46,266 nt of DNA from Fontibacter flavus (GTDB lineage Bacteria; Bacteroidota; Bacteroidia; Cytophagales; Cyclobacteriaceae), in NCBI RefSeq assembly GCF_042432905.1, contig NZ_JBHLWI010000046.1, forward strand, positions 1 to 46,266, read 5' to 3'. The notes under the pieces are model-generated. The model saw nothing but the letters and a program-made list of their open reading frames with translations, did not search any database and had not been told where the DNA came from. Below, piece by piece: positions 1-8,237 of the stretch (the first letter of the stretch is position 1; every line of letters starts with the position of its first letter). Made by a program: the position numbers and the translations under genes.

Positions 1-118
1 TAAAAACTAACGATTCAAATATAAAGTTGACTCAAATTCAAGTTCAAGACCCTGTGAAGTCCCTATACGCTCCAAAAATGCGGCTTTTTCCAAAAACTGA
101 AAGTTTTTTCACAGCCTG
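1..118 (-). mobile_element. Probable end of an IS element (rest lies before the window)
   Basis: Read inward on the minus strand, positions 118-101 are CAGGCTGTGAAAAAACTT. This closely resembles the two ends of the IS at 11006-12727 (CAGACTGTCTAAAAACC and CAGTTTGTCCAAAAACC). The next four bases, 119-122, are ACGG, the same four that flank the other IS. A leftward promoter-like sequence at 16-47 would drive a gene lying before position 1, as expected for a transposase. No transposase codons are visible, so the call rests on the terminal sequence and the ACGG only. Confidence 0.4.
16..47 (-). promoter_or_regulatory. Leftward promoter-like sequence
   Basis: On the minus strand TTG (47-45) is followed after 21 bases by TATATTTG (23-16), a full match to the Bacteroidota -7 element TAnnTTTG at a usual distance. 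Transcription would leave the window to the left, fitting a transposase promoter. Prediction only. Confidence 0.35.
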
Positions 119-121
119 ACG

Positions 122-234
122 GTTTGGCGCTTGGCGCAGTGGCGGTTTTCGGAGCACAAAACTGTCAATACACCACAAAAGTTGATGCGAAGTAGAATGT
201 TCAATTAACCACTGCACCAGCCATTGAGCCAAAC
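122..234. repeat. Imperfect palindrome 1, attC-like block boundary
   Basis: GTTTGGC (122-128) and CAGTGG (137-142) face CCACTG (209-214) and GCCAAAC (228-234), forming an imperfect stem with a loop of about 65 bases. The right side is followed by GTTAGCGGC at 239-247, and the left side is preceded by ACGG. The size and bulged stem recall integron attC sites, but the core does not fit the strict GTTRRRY form. It lies downstream of the peroxidase operon. An open frame across it (44-232, minus) looks spurious. No other gene is seen in 1-342. Confidence 0.55.
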
Positions 235-342
235 GCCTGTTAGCGGCTGTGGTTCATTGTTGTCTATCCTAACTTTGGACTGTCGGGTAGTTTTTGTAGG
301 GTTTTAGATTTGCTTGACCAGCATAGTCGAAGTTTTTTGTAT

Positions 343-930
343 TTATTTTACCGAATGCAGCAACTGGTCGTCTAAAGGCGATATTGATGGGCCGAAATAG
401 TGAGAAAGTTTACCTTTTTCGTCAATTAAATATTTGCTGAAGTTCCAATCAGGGGCGTGTTCGTTCCAGCCGTTTGCTTTACTGTCTGTAAGCCATTTGA
501 AAACCGGATGCTGCGCCTCATTTTTTAACACAACACTTTTTTTTGCAAGTGGAAATGTCACACCGTAATTTACCTGACAGAATTGTGAAATATCTTTGTC
601 ATCGCCTTTTTCTTGTTCCGCAAAGTCATTTGCCGGAAATGCCAGTATCGCCAATTTATCGCCAAATTTTTCGTGTAACGATTGTAACTCGGCATACTGT
701 CCCGTATAACCGCAGTTTGAAGCCGTATTCACCAATAAAACTTTTTTTCCTTTAAACACTGAGAAATCTGTCTCTTGACCGTTGTTCAGGGTGGCTTTTA
801 GTTCATAGAATGATTTTTTCGGTTCTGAGTTTTTTTTATTTTCCAATATCGTTCCGTTCTTACTAATCTTCCCAAGTTTGCGTACAACTGGATAAAAAAA
901 TCGAAGAATTTTTTGTTGTAGTGTTTCCAT
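343..930 (-). CDS. Glutathione peroxidase family protein (Cys type)
   Basis: A thiol peroxidase of the GPx family that reduces peroxides, probably using thioredoxin as in most bacterial Cys-GPx. From the ATG at 930 the protein has 195 residues. The catalytic motif NTASNCGYT has its Cys near residue 73. FPANDFAEQE takes the place of the usual FPxNQFxxQE, so the expected Gln is Asp here. The Trp/Asn motif WNFSKYL is near the C terminus. An N-terminal stretch of about 35 residues with a hydrophobic patch (LRFFYPVV) precedes the fold. An upstream in-frame ATG at 975 would add 15 Lys-rich residues. I prefer 930, but both are possible. It is the last gene of the four-gene leftward operon, starting 72 bp after the dioxygenase stop. 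Confidence 0.88.
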   Translation of the reverse strand: METLQQKILRFFYPVVRKLGKISKNGTILENKKNSEPKKSFYELKATLNNGQETDFSVFKGKKVLLVNTASNCGYTGQYAELQSLHEKFGDKLAILAFPANDFAEQEKGDDKDISQFCQVNYGVTFPLAKKSVVLKNEAQHPVFKWLTDSKANGWNEHAPDWNFSKYLIDEKGKLSHYFGPSISPLDDQLLHSVK

Positions 931-1002
931 TTTATTAATTTTTACTTTTTTGATTACTGTTTTATTTTCAAGCATTAAAACAACTCTGCCTTTGAAAAAG
1001 TT

Positions 1003-1896
1003 TTAGGTGATGATGAAACTTCTTTCACTAAAAGCAGGAAGGGTTGGCACTGCTTCATAGAAATATTTTATTACATCACCACTGTCCATAAGCCCCAAAC
1101 TATAAAGCACCGGCACAAAATGGTCAGGTGTAGGTGCGGCTAACTTGCCCAATTTGTGGCTGTTGGAATAGTTAATGATATCGGCAAAGTTCCGGGCGTC
1201 AATTTGTTTTTTAATCCAAGTATCATATTCCATCTCCCATCCATAGGGGTTATCGTCATTGGTTTGCATTTTTCTCATTGCCAATGGCAAATTATGAATA
1301 AGTGCCCCACTACCAATTATTAATACACCCTTGTTGCGTAATGATTTTAGTTGTTTGCCCAATTCATAATGATATTCCGGCTTTGCGTAATAGTCAATGC
1401 TTAATTGAAAAACAGGAATGTTCGCTTCAGGAAATAAGTGCATCAGCATAGGCCATGCTCCGTGGTCTAAACCCCAATCGGTTGTTTCAGAAATTGCAGG
1501 AACTATTTTTTTTACTTCGTGGGCAACATCAGGCGAGCCTTTGGCTTTATAATATACATCGTAGTATTCTTTGGGAAAACCGTAATAATCGTAAATCTGT
1601 TTTTGTTCGGGCGATATGTTTACGAAAGTTCCTTTTGTGCACCAATGAGCCGATACAACTAATGCAGCTTTTACGTCATAATTTTTTTGCAAGTCTTTTC
1701 CTAACTCAAACAGTTTTTGCCAAAATGCTTTTTTGTCTCTTGAAACAGGAATGTCCATCGGATTGCCATGTGATGTAAACAGCACCGGCATTTTCTTGCT
1801 TTGTGAAGGAAGTGTATCTGTAAAAATTTTAAAACTACCTAAAGTTCCCATAGCAGTAAGTGTTAATAACGACTTAATAAATTCGTTGCGCTCCAT
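1003..1896 (-). CDS. Class III extradiol dioxygenase (DODA/YgiD type)
   Basis: Homologue of 4,5-DOPA dioxygenase extradiol (LigB superfamily), which opens catechol rings using a metal held by histidines. The 297-residue protein has the family pattern in order: SHGNPM (His43), SAHW (His84), DHGAWPM (His145), GALIHN (His201) and PTPDHFVP (His259). A hydrophobic N-terminal segment of about 35 residues precedes the catalytic domain and could be a signal or anchor. The stop lies 27-72 bp before the peroxidase start, and the start lies 6 bp after the DoxX stop, so the genes are co-transcribed. In this operon a catechol or hydroquinone product of quinone reduction is a sensible substrate, but that is inferred from context. 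Confidence 0.88.
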   Translation of the reverse strand: MERNEFIKSLLTLTAMGTLGSFKIFTDTLPSQSKKMPVLFTSHGNPMDIPVSRDKKAFWQKLFELGKDLQKNYDVKAALVVSAHWCTKGTFVNISPEQKQIYDYYGFPKEYYDVYYKAKGSPDVAHEVKKIVPAISETTDWGLDHGAWPMLMHLFPEANIPVFQLSIDYYAKPEYHYELGKQLKSLRNKGVLIIGSGALIHNLPLAMRKMQTNDDNPYGWEMEYDTWIKKQIDARNFADIINYSNSHKLGKLAAPTPDHFVPVLYSLGLMDSGDVIKYFYEAVPTLPAFSERSFIIT

Positions 1897-1902
1897 TACA
1901 TT

Positions 1903-2313
1903 TTATGCCTTAGGTTGAATGGGCACTTTCTTGTATCTGCCCCATGCAATAAATAGTGCAATTGTTCCTAAAACCAAATTAATGGGTAATAAACCATATT
2001 CGCCTTTTGATACATGATATGCAAAAGCAAATACCATAACCGTAAAAAGCCCCATTGCTGCCAAAGGCGTAAGTATGGGTTTGATGCGCAGTATAGCAGG
2101 CAGTAAAAGTCCTATTCCACCTAACAACTCCGATACGCCTATAAACTTCACCATTCCTGCCGAAAAATCATTTACCCACGACATTGATTTAGCAAGTTCT
2201 TCAACTGGTTGGGTAGATTTCATAGCGCCTGCCATTAAAAACATAAGTGCTAATACCACTTGTGCAACCCACAATGAGATGTGGAGCGCTTTATTCTTAT
2301 TTGTTGCTGTCAT
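1903..2313 (-). CDS. DoxX family membrane protein
   Basis: A 136-residue inner-membrane protein with four hydrophobic segments (about residues 12-30, 54-74, 80-100 and 106-124) and the DoxX features GAMKS after helix 1 and GxxELLGGIGLLLP in helix 2. DoxX proteins recur next to catechol dioxygenases; Bacillus subtilis CatD, encoded with the dioxygenase CatE, is the known example. They are thought to support quinone or redox stress resistance, but their biochemistry is poorly known. The gene is 7 bp after the NmrA-type gene and 6 bp before the dioxygenase gene, a tight operon position. Confidence 0.85.
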   Translation of the reverse strand: MTATNKNKALHISLWVAQVVLALMFLMAGAMKSTQPVEELAKSMSWVNDFSAGMVKFIGVSELLGGIGLLLPAILRIKPILTPLAAMGLFTVMVFAFAYHVSKGEYGLLPINLVLGTIALFIAWGRYKKVPIQPKA

Positions 2314-2320
2314 AGTTTAC

Positions 2321-3202
2321 TTATTTTTTGTTGAAAAAAGAGTTTATGAATTGTTCAACAGATGTTGGCTTTCTCCCAAGAAGTTTTGTCAAATCAGTAG
2401 TTGGCACGTTCATGGTGTTTTCGGCAAAAGCTACCGCAAAAGCCGAGAACATACGGGCATACATTTCAGGGGCGCCATACTTTATTAAGGTTTGGATATA
2501 TACATCGGGTTCAGGAGAAACATAATTTATTTGAACTCCCGTTTTATTAGAAATATAGCCGGCAATTTCATCAAAAGAAACCGTCTGTTCAACGCCAATA
2601 TTGTAGATTTTATTTTCATGTCCGGATGTAGTTAACACGTTTGCCAATGCCTCAGCAATTTCGTTTCGCAACACAAAATTTATTTTACCGTTACCTGCCG
2701 GAACAAAAATAGTTTTAGTTTCCAGAACATTATTCCCCACGAAGTCCAGCAACATGTCAAGGTAAAATCCGTTTTCAAAAAGCGTGTAATTAATGCCCGA
2801 CTCTTTCAGGTATTTTTCAGTTTCCACATGGTCTTTGGCAATAAACCAAAGAGGAGAGGTGGGGTCATCATGGGTGCGAATAAATCCTGTATAAATAATG
2901 TGCTTTACACCGTTTTCATTGGCTGCATTAATTGCATTGATGTGATGGATTGCCCGGCTTTTGGACATCTCGCTGGAAGAAATGAGCAACATAGTTTCTA
3001 CACCTTTTGTGGCTTGAATCAGGGAGTTATAATCGTCATAGTCGCCCAGCCTTACTTCCACGCCCTTTGATTTAAGGAGTGCTGCTTTTTCTTCGTTACG
3101 GGCTAATGCGATAATGTTGTCTTTCTTATTCTTAGCCAAAAGGAAATCAATTGTTGCTGCGCCTAAGTGGCCCGTAGCTCCGGTAATCAATACTTTTTTC
3201 AT
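2321..3202 (-). CDS. NmrA/QorB-type NAD(P)-dependent oxidoreductase
   Basis: Atypical short-chain dehydrogenase of the NmrA/SDRa family, 293 residues. The nucleotide-binding motif GATGHLGAA is at residues 8-16. The family's active-site YxxxK is absent, as usual for NmrA-like members. Close relatives include NAD(P)H:quinone oxidoreductase 2 (QorB) and other NAD(P)H sensors or reductases. It is the first gene of the leftward operon and starts 113 bp from the divergent HxlR gene, with an inverted repeat between them. A quinone substrate is likely from the neighbours but is not shown by the sequence. Confidence 0.85.
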   Translation of the reverse strand: MKKVLITGATGHLGAATIDFLLAKNKKDNIIALARNEEKAALLKSKGVEVRLGDYDDYNSLIQATKGVETMLLISSSEMSKSRAIHHINAINAANENGVKHIIYTGFIRTHDDPTSPLWFIAKDHVETEKYLKESGINYTLFENGFYLDMLLDFVGNNVLETKTIFVPAGNGKINFVLRNEIAEALANVLTTSGHENKIYNIGVEQTVSFDEIAGYISNKTGVQINYVSPEPDVYIQTLIKYGAPEMYARMFSAFAVAFAENTMNVPTTDLTKLLGRKPTSVEQFINSFFNKK

Positions 3203-3265
3203 GATAATTTTTTTGATTTATTTTTAATTATACGAAGATACTTATATTTGCTATACTTTAATAAG

Positions 3266-3303
3266 TACTATACAAAAGAATAGCGATATACTTTTGTATA
3301 GTA
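3266..3303. promoter_or_regulatory. Perfect inverted repeat, probable HxlR operator
   Basis: TACTATACAAAAG (3266-3278) and CTTTTGTATAGTA (3291-3303) are perfect 13-bp inverted repeats separated by 12 bp, inside the 113-bp divergent intergenic region. The right arm overlaps TACTTTTG (3289-3296), a TAnnTTTG match that could be the -7 element of the hxlR gene; another, TATATTTG, lies at 3243-3250. No well-placed TTG upstream element was found for either. A dimeric winged-helix regulator binding here could control both directions. Confidence 0.7.
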
Positions 3304-3315
3304 TCAGTAAATACA

Positions 3316-3684
3316 ATGGACATGAACAGATTATCAAAATTGGAGCAGGTTAAGAATTGTTCAGGAGAGTTTGTATTAGCCGTAAACGACACGATGAATG
3401 TGTTGAATGGTAAATGGAAACTTCCGATAATCGGTTCGCTGCTCTATGGCAAAAAGCGTTTTAAGGAATTGGAAAGGGAAATCCCAAAGATTACACCCCG
3501 TATGCTTTCCAAAGAATTGAAAGACCTAGAAGTTAACGCCATTATAACCCGCAAGGTTTATGATACAATTCCTGTAACGGTAGAGTATGAGCTGACCAAA
3601 TCCGGGAATTCACTGAAAACTGTTTTGGAAGTAATGGTTGAGTGGGGCTTGCAGCATCGCAAAAGGGTTATCGGGAAAAAATAA
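3316..3684 (+). CDS. HxlR family winged-helix regulator
   Basis: A 122-residue MarR/HxlR-type regulator. It has the typical NGKWKLPIIGSLLYGKKRFKELEREIPKITPRML-type core (wHTH around residues 31-90), followed by the wing and YELTKSGNSL. The single Cys is at residue 15 in VKNCSG, matching the conserved N-terminal Cys through which the HxlR-type regulators YodB and CatR sense quinones and diamide. The gene diverges from the detoxification operon and faces a perfect inverted repeat, so it is probably the local repressor and autoregulated. An internal ATG two codons downstream is an alternative start. A one-Cys redox mechanism is inferred. Confidence 0.9.
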   Translation: MDMNRLSKLEQVKNCSGEFVLAVNDTMNVLNGKWKLPIIGSLLYGKKRFKELEREIPKITPRMLSKELKDLEVNAIITRKVYDTIPVTVEYELTKSGNSLKTVLEVMVEWGLQHRKRVIGKK

Positions 3685-3694
3685 AAAAAATAAG

Positions 3695-3818
3695 GGAAGG
3701 AAAAATTTTTAACATGTCGGAAAGGGGCAAGCTCTTTTGTGAACTTTGGTCTGCGTGTCGGCTCTGTGCGGTTTGCAAATGTGCTTGTCCCAGTGTGTGG
3801 ACATTTCTATTTCCTTCC
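3695..3818. repeat. Imperfect palindrome 2, attC-like block boundary
   Basis: Outer arms GGAAGGAAA (3695-3703) and TTTCCTTCC (3810-3818) enclose inner arms of 21 bases at 3724-3744 and 3771-3791 that match at 16 of 21 positions. The inner part (CTCTTTTGTGAACTTTGG, then GGTTTGCAAATGTGC) is close to palindrome 3 at 10820-10881. The element lies between the convergent hxlR and tolC genes and overlaps the last codons of tolC. It could act as a two-way terminator, but its size, bulges and family resemblance to the other boundaries suggest a recombination-site role. Confidence 0.6.
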
Positions 3819-5153
3819 TGTTACCTGCAAATAAGTAGTAACGGCTAATTTGTATTGAGTTTGGGCATCTACCAGTTTATCGGCTGTCTCTTGAACTAAT
3901 GCTTGTGATTCTAGCAAATCTGATAATGTTACCACACCGCTGTTATAGCCTGTTTGACTTACTTTCAAATTTTCTTCGGCTTGCATGGCTGTTTCTTTCA
4001 TAATCTCTATTTGTTTCCACGTTTCATTTACATCTATCCAAGCCTTTTCCATTTGTAGTTTCAATAAGCCATTGGTTTCTTCAAAACTGTTTTCTGCAAT
4101 TTCTTGTTTTATCTTTTGTTCCTTAATAGCATAATTACCTCCCCACCAATCGGATATTGGAATTGAAAGCGAAACATAAGCCAATCCATTTGTGTTGTTT
4201 TTTACTCCGTTTTCCAACATGTTCATATGATATCCAGCCAACCCAATTGCAATTGTGGGCAAATATTCACCCGTTTTCATTTTTGTTTGAAGCTGTGTGG
4301 CTACGATAGATTTCTCCAACAGTTGATGTTCTGTTCTACTACTTAATGCCACTTGGTAATCGGTGTAGTATTGATTAGGATTTTGGCTTATGTTGATTTG
4401 CTCCTGCAAAACTAGCGTGCTATCATATGGTATTCCTATGGTTTGGCAGAATTGCATAGTAGCTAACTTTTTTCCATTCAGTAATTTGTTTTTATTTGCT
4501 TGTAATTCACTTTGTTTGATTTGCACTTTCAGCACATCGTTTTTAATAATCAACCCTGATTTGAAAGCATCGTCAACTTGTTTGCGAATATCTTGAAGTA
4601 AGGCTTCGTATTTATCAAGTGTTTTTTGTTTTTCCTGCAAGGAAATCAGTTGCCAATATTGCTGCTCTGTTTTAAGTAAGATTTCATTTTCGGTTAACTG
4701 ATATTGCATTTCTTTCACATCAACATTAAGGGCTGCTAATTTATTACCATTATTTATTTTTCCGCCTGCATAAATAGGTTGTGCAATGTTCACAATGCCT
4801 ATTGCAGAACGTTGAAACATACTTAATTCAATGCCAGGAAAATAAGCAAACTGGGTAGCGTTTGGTAAATTAGCTGGGTTGCCGTCATACACAGGAAGGT
4901 TTCCGCCTGGCATATTAAATTCAATCAAAGGGTCAATAGCATTAAACCCAACCACGTTGGCACTTACTTTTGGGAAGTAATTGGTATAAGCATTTTTCTT
5001 TACCTGCTTTGCCGCTTCTATTTCTAATGAACTATTTTGTAACGCCTTGTTGTTATTCAAGGCGAGCGTTTTACTTTGCTCCAACGACAGTGTTGTTTGG
5101 CTGTAGGCTGTTGCCGATGTAATTAAAGCAACTGCGATTATTATTCTTTTCAT
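3807..5153 (-). CDS. TolC-family outer membrane efflux protein
   Basis: Outer membrane channel of a tripartite RND pump, 448 residues. A signal peptide (residues 1-19, ending TAYSQ) is followed by two OEP repeats with long helices, as in the family. Repeat 1 starts at LSLEQSKTLALNNNKALQNS and the second repeat ends with GVVTLSDLLESQALVQ. The start lies 10 bp after the RND gene stop, so it is the last gene of the efflux operon. The final three codons overlap the outer arm of palindrome 2, which may have been shaped by the join of the block. Confidence 0.93.
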   Translation of the reverse strand: MKRIIIAVALITSATAYSQTTLSLEQSKTLALNNNKALQNSSLEIEAAKQVKKNAYTNYFPKVSANVVGFNAIDPLIEFNMPGGNLPVYDGNPANLPNATQFAYFPGIELSMFQRSAIGIVNIAQPIYAGGKINNGNKLAALNVDVKEMQYQLTENEILLKTEQQYWQLISLQEKQKTLDKYEALLQDIRKQVDDAFKSGLIIKNDVLKVQIKQSELQANKNKLLNGKKLATMQFCQTIGIPYDSTLVLQEQINISQNPNQYYTDYQVALSSRTEHQLLEKSIVATQLQTKMKTGEYLPTIAIGLAGYHMNMLENGVKNNTNGLAYVSLSIPISDWWGGNYAIKEQKIKQEIAENSFEETNGLLKLQMEKAWIDVNETWKQIEIMKETAMQAEENLKVSQTGYNSGVVTLSDLLESQALVQETADKLVDAQTQYKLAVTTYLQVTGRK

Positions 5154-5163
5154 ATTTTCTTGA

Positions 5164-8100
5164 TTAAGCGTAATTTCTTTTTAGTAATTGATTATACATA
5201 ATAGGAACTACATATAGTGTAAGTATCATAGATACCAATAGTCCAAAACAAATTACAGAACCTAGTGGCCCCCATAGGGAAGATCCACTCAATATCATAG
5301 GCACAACACCTACTGCTGCTGCCGCAGAAGTTAGGAAAATAGGACGCATTCTGCGTTTACCTGCTGCAATAGAAGCATTAAGCAGAGTCATTCCATTTTT
5401 AGTTCTCAGTTCTTCTGCATAGTCAATTAGGATAATACCATTACGGACGACTATACCCATAAGGCTCATGATGCCCAAGAAAGTTGTCAAACCAAATGGG
5501 TAACCCGTAATTAGTAAACCAATTGCTGCACCGATTATGCTTAAAGGCATTGTCATCATTACCAGCATTACAAGCCGTGTTTTTTTGAATTGAAAAAGAA
5601 GGATTAAAAAAATAAGCACCACGCCAGCAAATAACGCTTTGGCTAACGGTATGTAGTTTTCAACTTCGCTTTCTTCTTCTCCGCCATAGGTTAAAGCGAC
5701 CTGCTCGGGTGTAGGTAATTTTTTGATTTCTGTCTTTAAGTCCGATAGCACTTTGTAGGGCAATGCATCCCGCTTTACATCAGCACGAACGGTAATGGTC
5801 TTAGTTCCATTTCTGCGAATGATTTGTCCTTCGCTCCAGTCGTTACTAATTTTCGATACTACCTGCCTTACCGGAACTGTTGCCGTTGTTAACAGGGAGG
5901 TAACATTTTGATTGGCAATATCATCAAAGCTGTTTTTTTGTTGCGGTTCGTTCATCAGCTTTATGGCAACCGGGTAATCGCTTTCCCATACTGTACCAAT
6001 TGGTATTCCTGACATAGCCGCAGCAAATGACGTTGCCACTACGCCTTTTGTAAGTCCTAAGCGATTGGCCGTTTCGTCATTTACCTGAATGCTTATGCCC
6101 TGTCGGGGATTCAGATAATCGGTTCTTGCCCAGATAATATTTTCGTTTTTATTCATCAATGCCTTCACCTGTTCTGCCAGTACTTTGATAGTATCTATAT
6201 CATCTCCGCCAATACGCACTTCAATGGGGGCTGTGGTGCCGAGCATATCTAGCTGCTTCATTCGCACATAGGCATTGGGGAAGTGGTCTCTATACTTGTC
6301 CTCATATTCTCCCAAAAGTGCAACAGCGTCATCTTGGGTTTGAGTATTGACAACTAACTGAGCATAATTTCTTGATGGGAAATTGGGTGCATAGGTGGTG
6401 TGAAAACGAGGAGAGCTTGTACCAATAAATGCTGCCACATTGGTCACTCGCTTGTCTTTCATGAGCATTTGTTCCAAACTGTCAGAGACAAAAGCAGTTT
6501 GTTCAAGTGTGCTGCCTTCAGGCAAATAAATTTCTACTGCAAACTGGTTTCTTTCCACTTTCGGAAACAGTTGCCGTGGCAAAAGTGCAAAAATTACCAC
6601 ACCTAGAACTATAGATAATGCGCCTATCAATATGGTAATTTTTGGGTAACGAAAGGCTTTTTCTAAAGATGAGTCATAGATTTTCTGCACCCAATCCAGC
6701 AAGGATTTCCGCTTTTGCTTTTTGTTATCTTTCTTAATTCCATGCTTGATAAAAACATAACTGAGGTAGGGGACAAGGAATATGGCAACCAATAATGAGG
6801 TAATCAATGCAACGGCAATAGTTACCGGTAAAGAGCCTACAAAATCAAAGACCATTCCTTCTAGAAAAAATACCAAAGGAATGTAAGTGGCGATAATAGC
6901 CATAGTTGCTGTAAATACCGGAACAAAAAGTTCCTGAGCACTTTTCCAAGCGGCATTCCATGGGTCCTCTTTGTGGTCTAATTTTTCGATGTGTCCGTCT
7001 AGCACAACAATAGCATTGTCAACCACCATTCCCAATACCACAATCAACGCTGCCAGCGATACAGTATGTAGTTCCACGCCCAATCCATACAATATACCTA
7101 TTGTGATAAAAATCGAAATCGGAATAGTAGCCCCAGCCACTGCCGCCACCCGAAAGGGCAATAAGAGCATGGTAACGATGATTACCGCTATAATGGCAAT
7201 AAAAAATTCTTTTAAGAAATGTGTAATGGAATATCCAACGGTTTGGGGCATATCTGCAATTTTTGCAATCTGCACATCCGGAGAGATTTTCCCTTTTAGT
7301 ATTTCCAGAGTTTCATCCACCTCTTTGCCAAAGGCAACAATGTTGTTTCCGGGTTGCATTTCCAAAGAAATAAGCAAACTGTTTGCCCCATTGTTTTTGA
7401 TATAGGAGTCGGGCTTTGGATATTCTCTCACCACCCTCGCTATATCTTTAACCCGAATAATGTTGCCAAGCGGATCGGTATAAACAATCTGGTTTTTAAT
7501 GTCTTCTTCTGTGTTGTAAGTGGTGGGCACGTGTATAGGAGCTATGAGTTCCCCGTTGTCCAATTCACCAGCGTAATAAACGGCACCTTCCAATTGCGCT
7601 GCTGCCAGCACACTCAATGGCTTTACCCCATAGTAAGCCAGCTTGTCATTGTCGGGATAAATGGTAATCTGTTCCTGAACTAATCCATAACGATTTACTT
7701 TGGAAACCGTCTTTATTTTTCGCAATTCAGTCTCAATTATTTTTAGTTCACGGTCTAGCTCTTTGTAGGTTTTATTATCCGACCGAACAGTAAGAAGTAT
7801 AGCTGAAGTATTTCCAAAATCATTGTTTGCAATTAGTGCTAAAACCTGAGGTGGTAATTGTAGTTTAAGTTCATTTAATCCGAATTTTATTTTATCCCAA
7901 AAAGCGTCAGGATCTTTTACATTATTGTTTACCTCCACAAAAACAATTAACATTCCTTCCTTAGAGATGGTATAGGTTTTTTCACGATTAACTTCCTGAA
8001 AGCCATATAAAAAACTTTCAACTTTGGTTGTCAATTGTTCCTCAACCTGTTCGGAGGTAGCTCCCGGATATACACCAATAATTAAGCCCTGACGAATGAC

Positions 8101-8235
8101 AAACTCAGGAAATTCATTTCTTGGCATTACCCATAAAGCAATTGCACCGATTATTACAAAAATGATTGTTATAATGATGGCTATTTGCTTATGCAGCATA
8201 GCCAACTCTATTATATTAAAATTCTTCCCTTTCAT
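5164..8235 (-). CDS. RND family efflux transporter, permease subunit
   Basis: AcrB/MexB-like inner membrane proton antiporter, 1023 residues, near the usual length. An N-terminal helix (IIITIIFVIIGAIALWVMP) is followed by a large periplasmic domain, a helix bundle around residues 330-550, a second periplasmic domain and the final helices. The helix-4 proton relay reads GMVVDNAIVV, with Asn in place of the second Asp of AcrB; helix 10 reads GIVVRNGIILIDY, with Arg where AcrB has Lys. These changes occur in several RND subfamilies. It starts 2 bp after the adaptor stop. The substrate cannot be told from the sequence; a drug, dye or organic compound is more likely than metal. Confidence 0.94.
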   Translation of the reverse strand: MKGKNFNIIELAMLHKQIAIIITIIFVIIGAIALWVMPRNEFPEFVIRQGLIIGVYPGATSEQVEEQLTTKVESFLYGFQEVNREKTYTISKEGMLIVFVEVNNNVKDPDAFWDKIKFGLNELKLQLPPQVLALIANNDFGNTSAILLTVRSDNKTYKELDRELKIIETELRKIKTVSKVNRYGLVQEQITIYPDNDKLAYYGVKPLSVLAAAQLEGAVYYAGELDNGELIAPIHVPTTYNTEEDIKNQIVYTDPLGNIIRVKDIARVVREYPKPDSYIKNNGANSLLISLEMQPGNNIVAFGKEVDETLEILKGKISPDVQIAKIADMPQTVGYSITHFLKEFFIAIIAVIIVTMLLLPFRVAAVAGATIPISIFITIGILYGLGVELHTVSLAALIVVLGMVVDNAIVVLDGHIEKLDHKEDPWNAAWKSAQELFVPVFTATMAIIATYIPLVFFLEGMVFDFVGSLPVTIAVALITSLLVAIFLVPYLSYVFIKHGIKKDNKKQKRKSLLDWVQKIYDSSLEKAFRYPKITILIGALSIVLGVVIFALLPRQLFPKVERNQFAVEIYLPEGSTLEQTAFVSDSLEQMLMKDKRVTNVAAFIGTSSPRFHTTYAPNFPSRNYAQLVVNTQTQDDAVALLGEYEDKYRDHFPNAYVRMKQLDMLGTTAPIEVRIGGDDIDTIKVLAEQVKALMNKNENIIWARTDYLNPRQGISIQVNDETANRLGLTKGVVATSFAAAMSGIPIGTVWESDYPVAIKLMNEPQQKNSFDDIANQNVTSLLTTATVPVRQVVSKISNDWSEGQIIRRNGTKTITVRADVKRDALPYKVLSDLKTEIKKLPTPEQVALTYGGEEESEVENYIPLAKALFAGVVLIFLILLFQFKKTRLVMLVMMTMPLSIIGAAIGLLITGYPFGLTTFLGIMSLMGIVVRNGIILIDYAEELRTKNGMTLLNASIAAGKRRMRPIFLTSAAAAVGVVPMILSGSSLWGPLGSVICFGLLVSMILTLYVVPIMYNQLLKRNYA

Positions 8236-8237
8236 AA

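Noticed and set aside
44..232. 62-codon open frame on the minus strand
   Set aside because: It crosses the probable IS end and palindrome 1, and its protein has no recognisable features.
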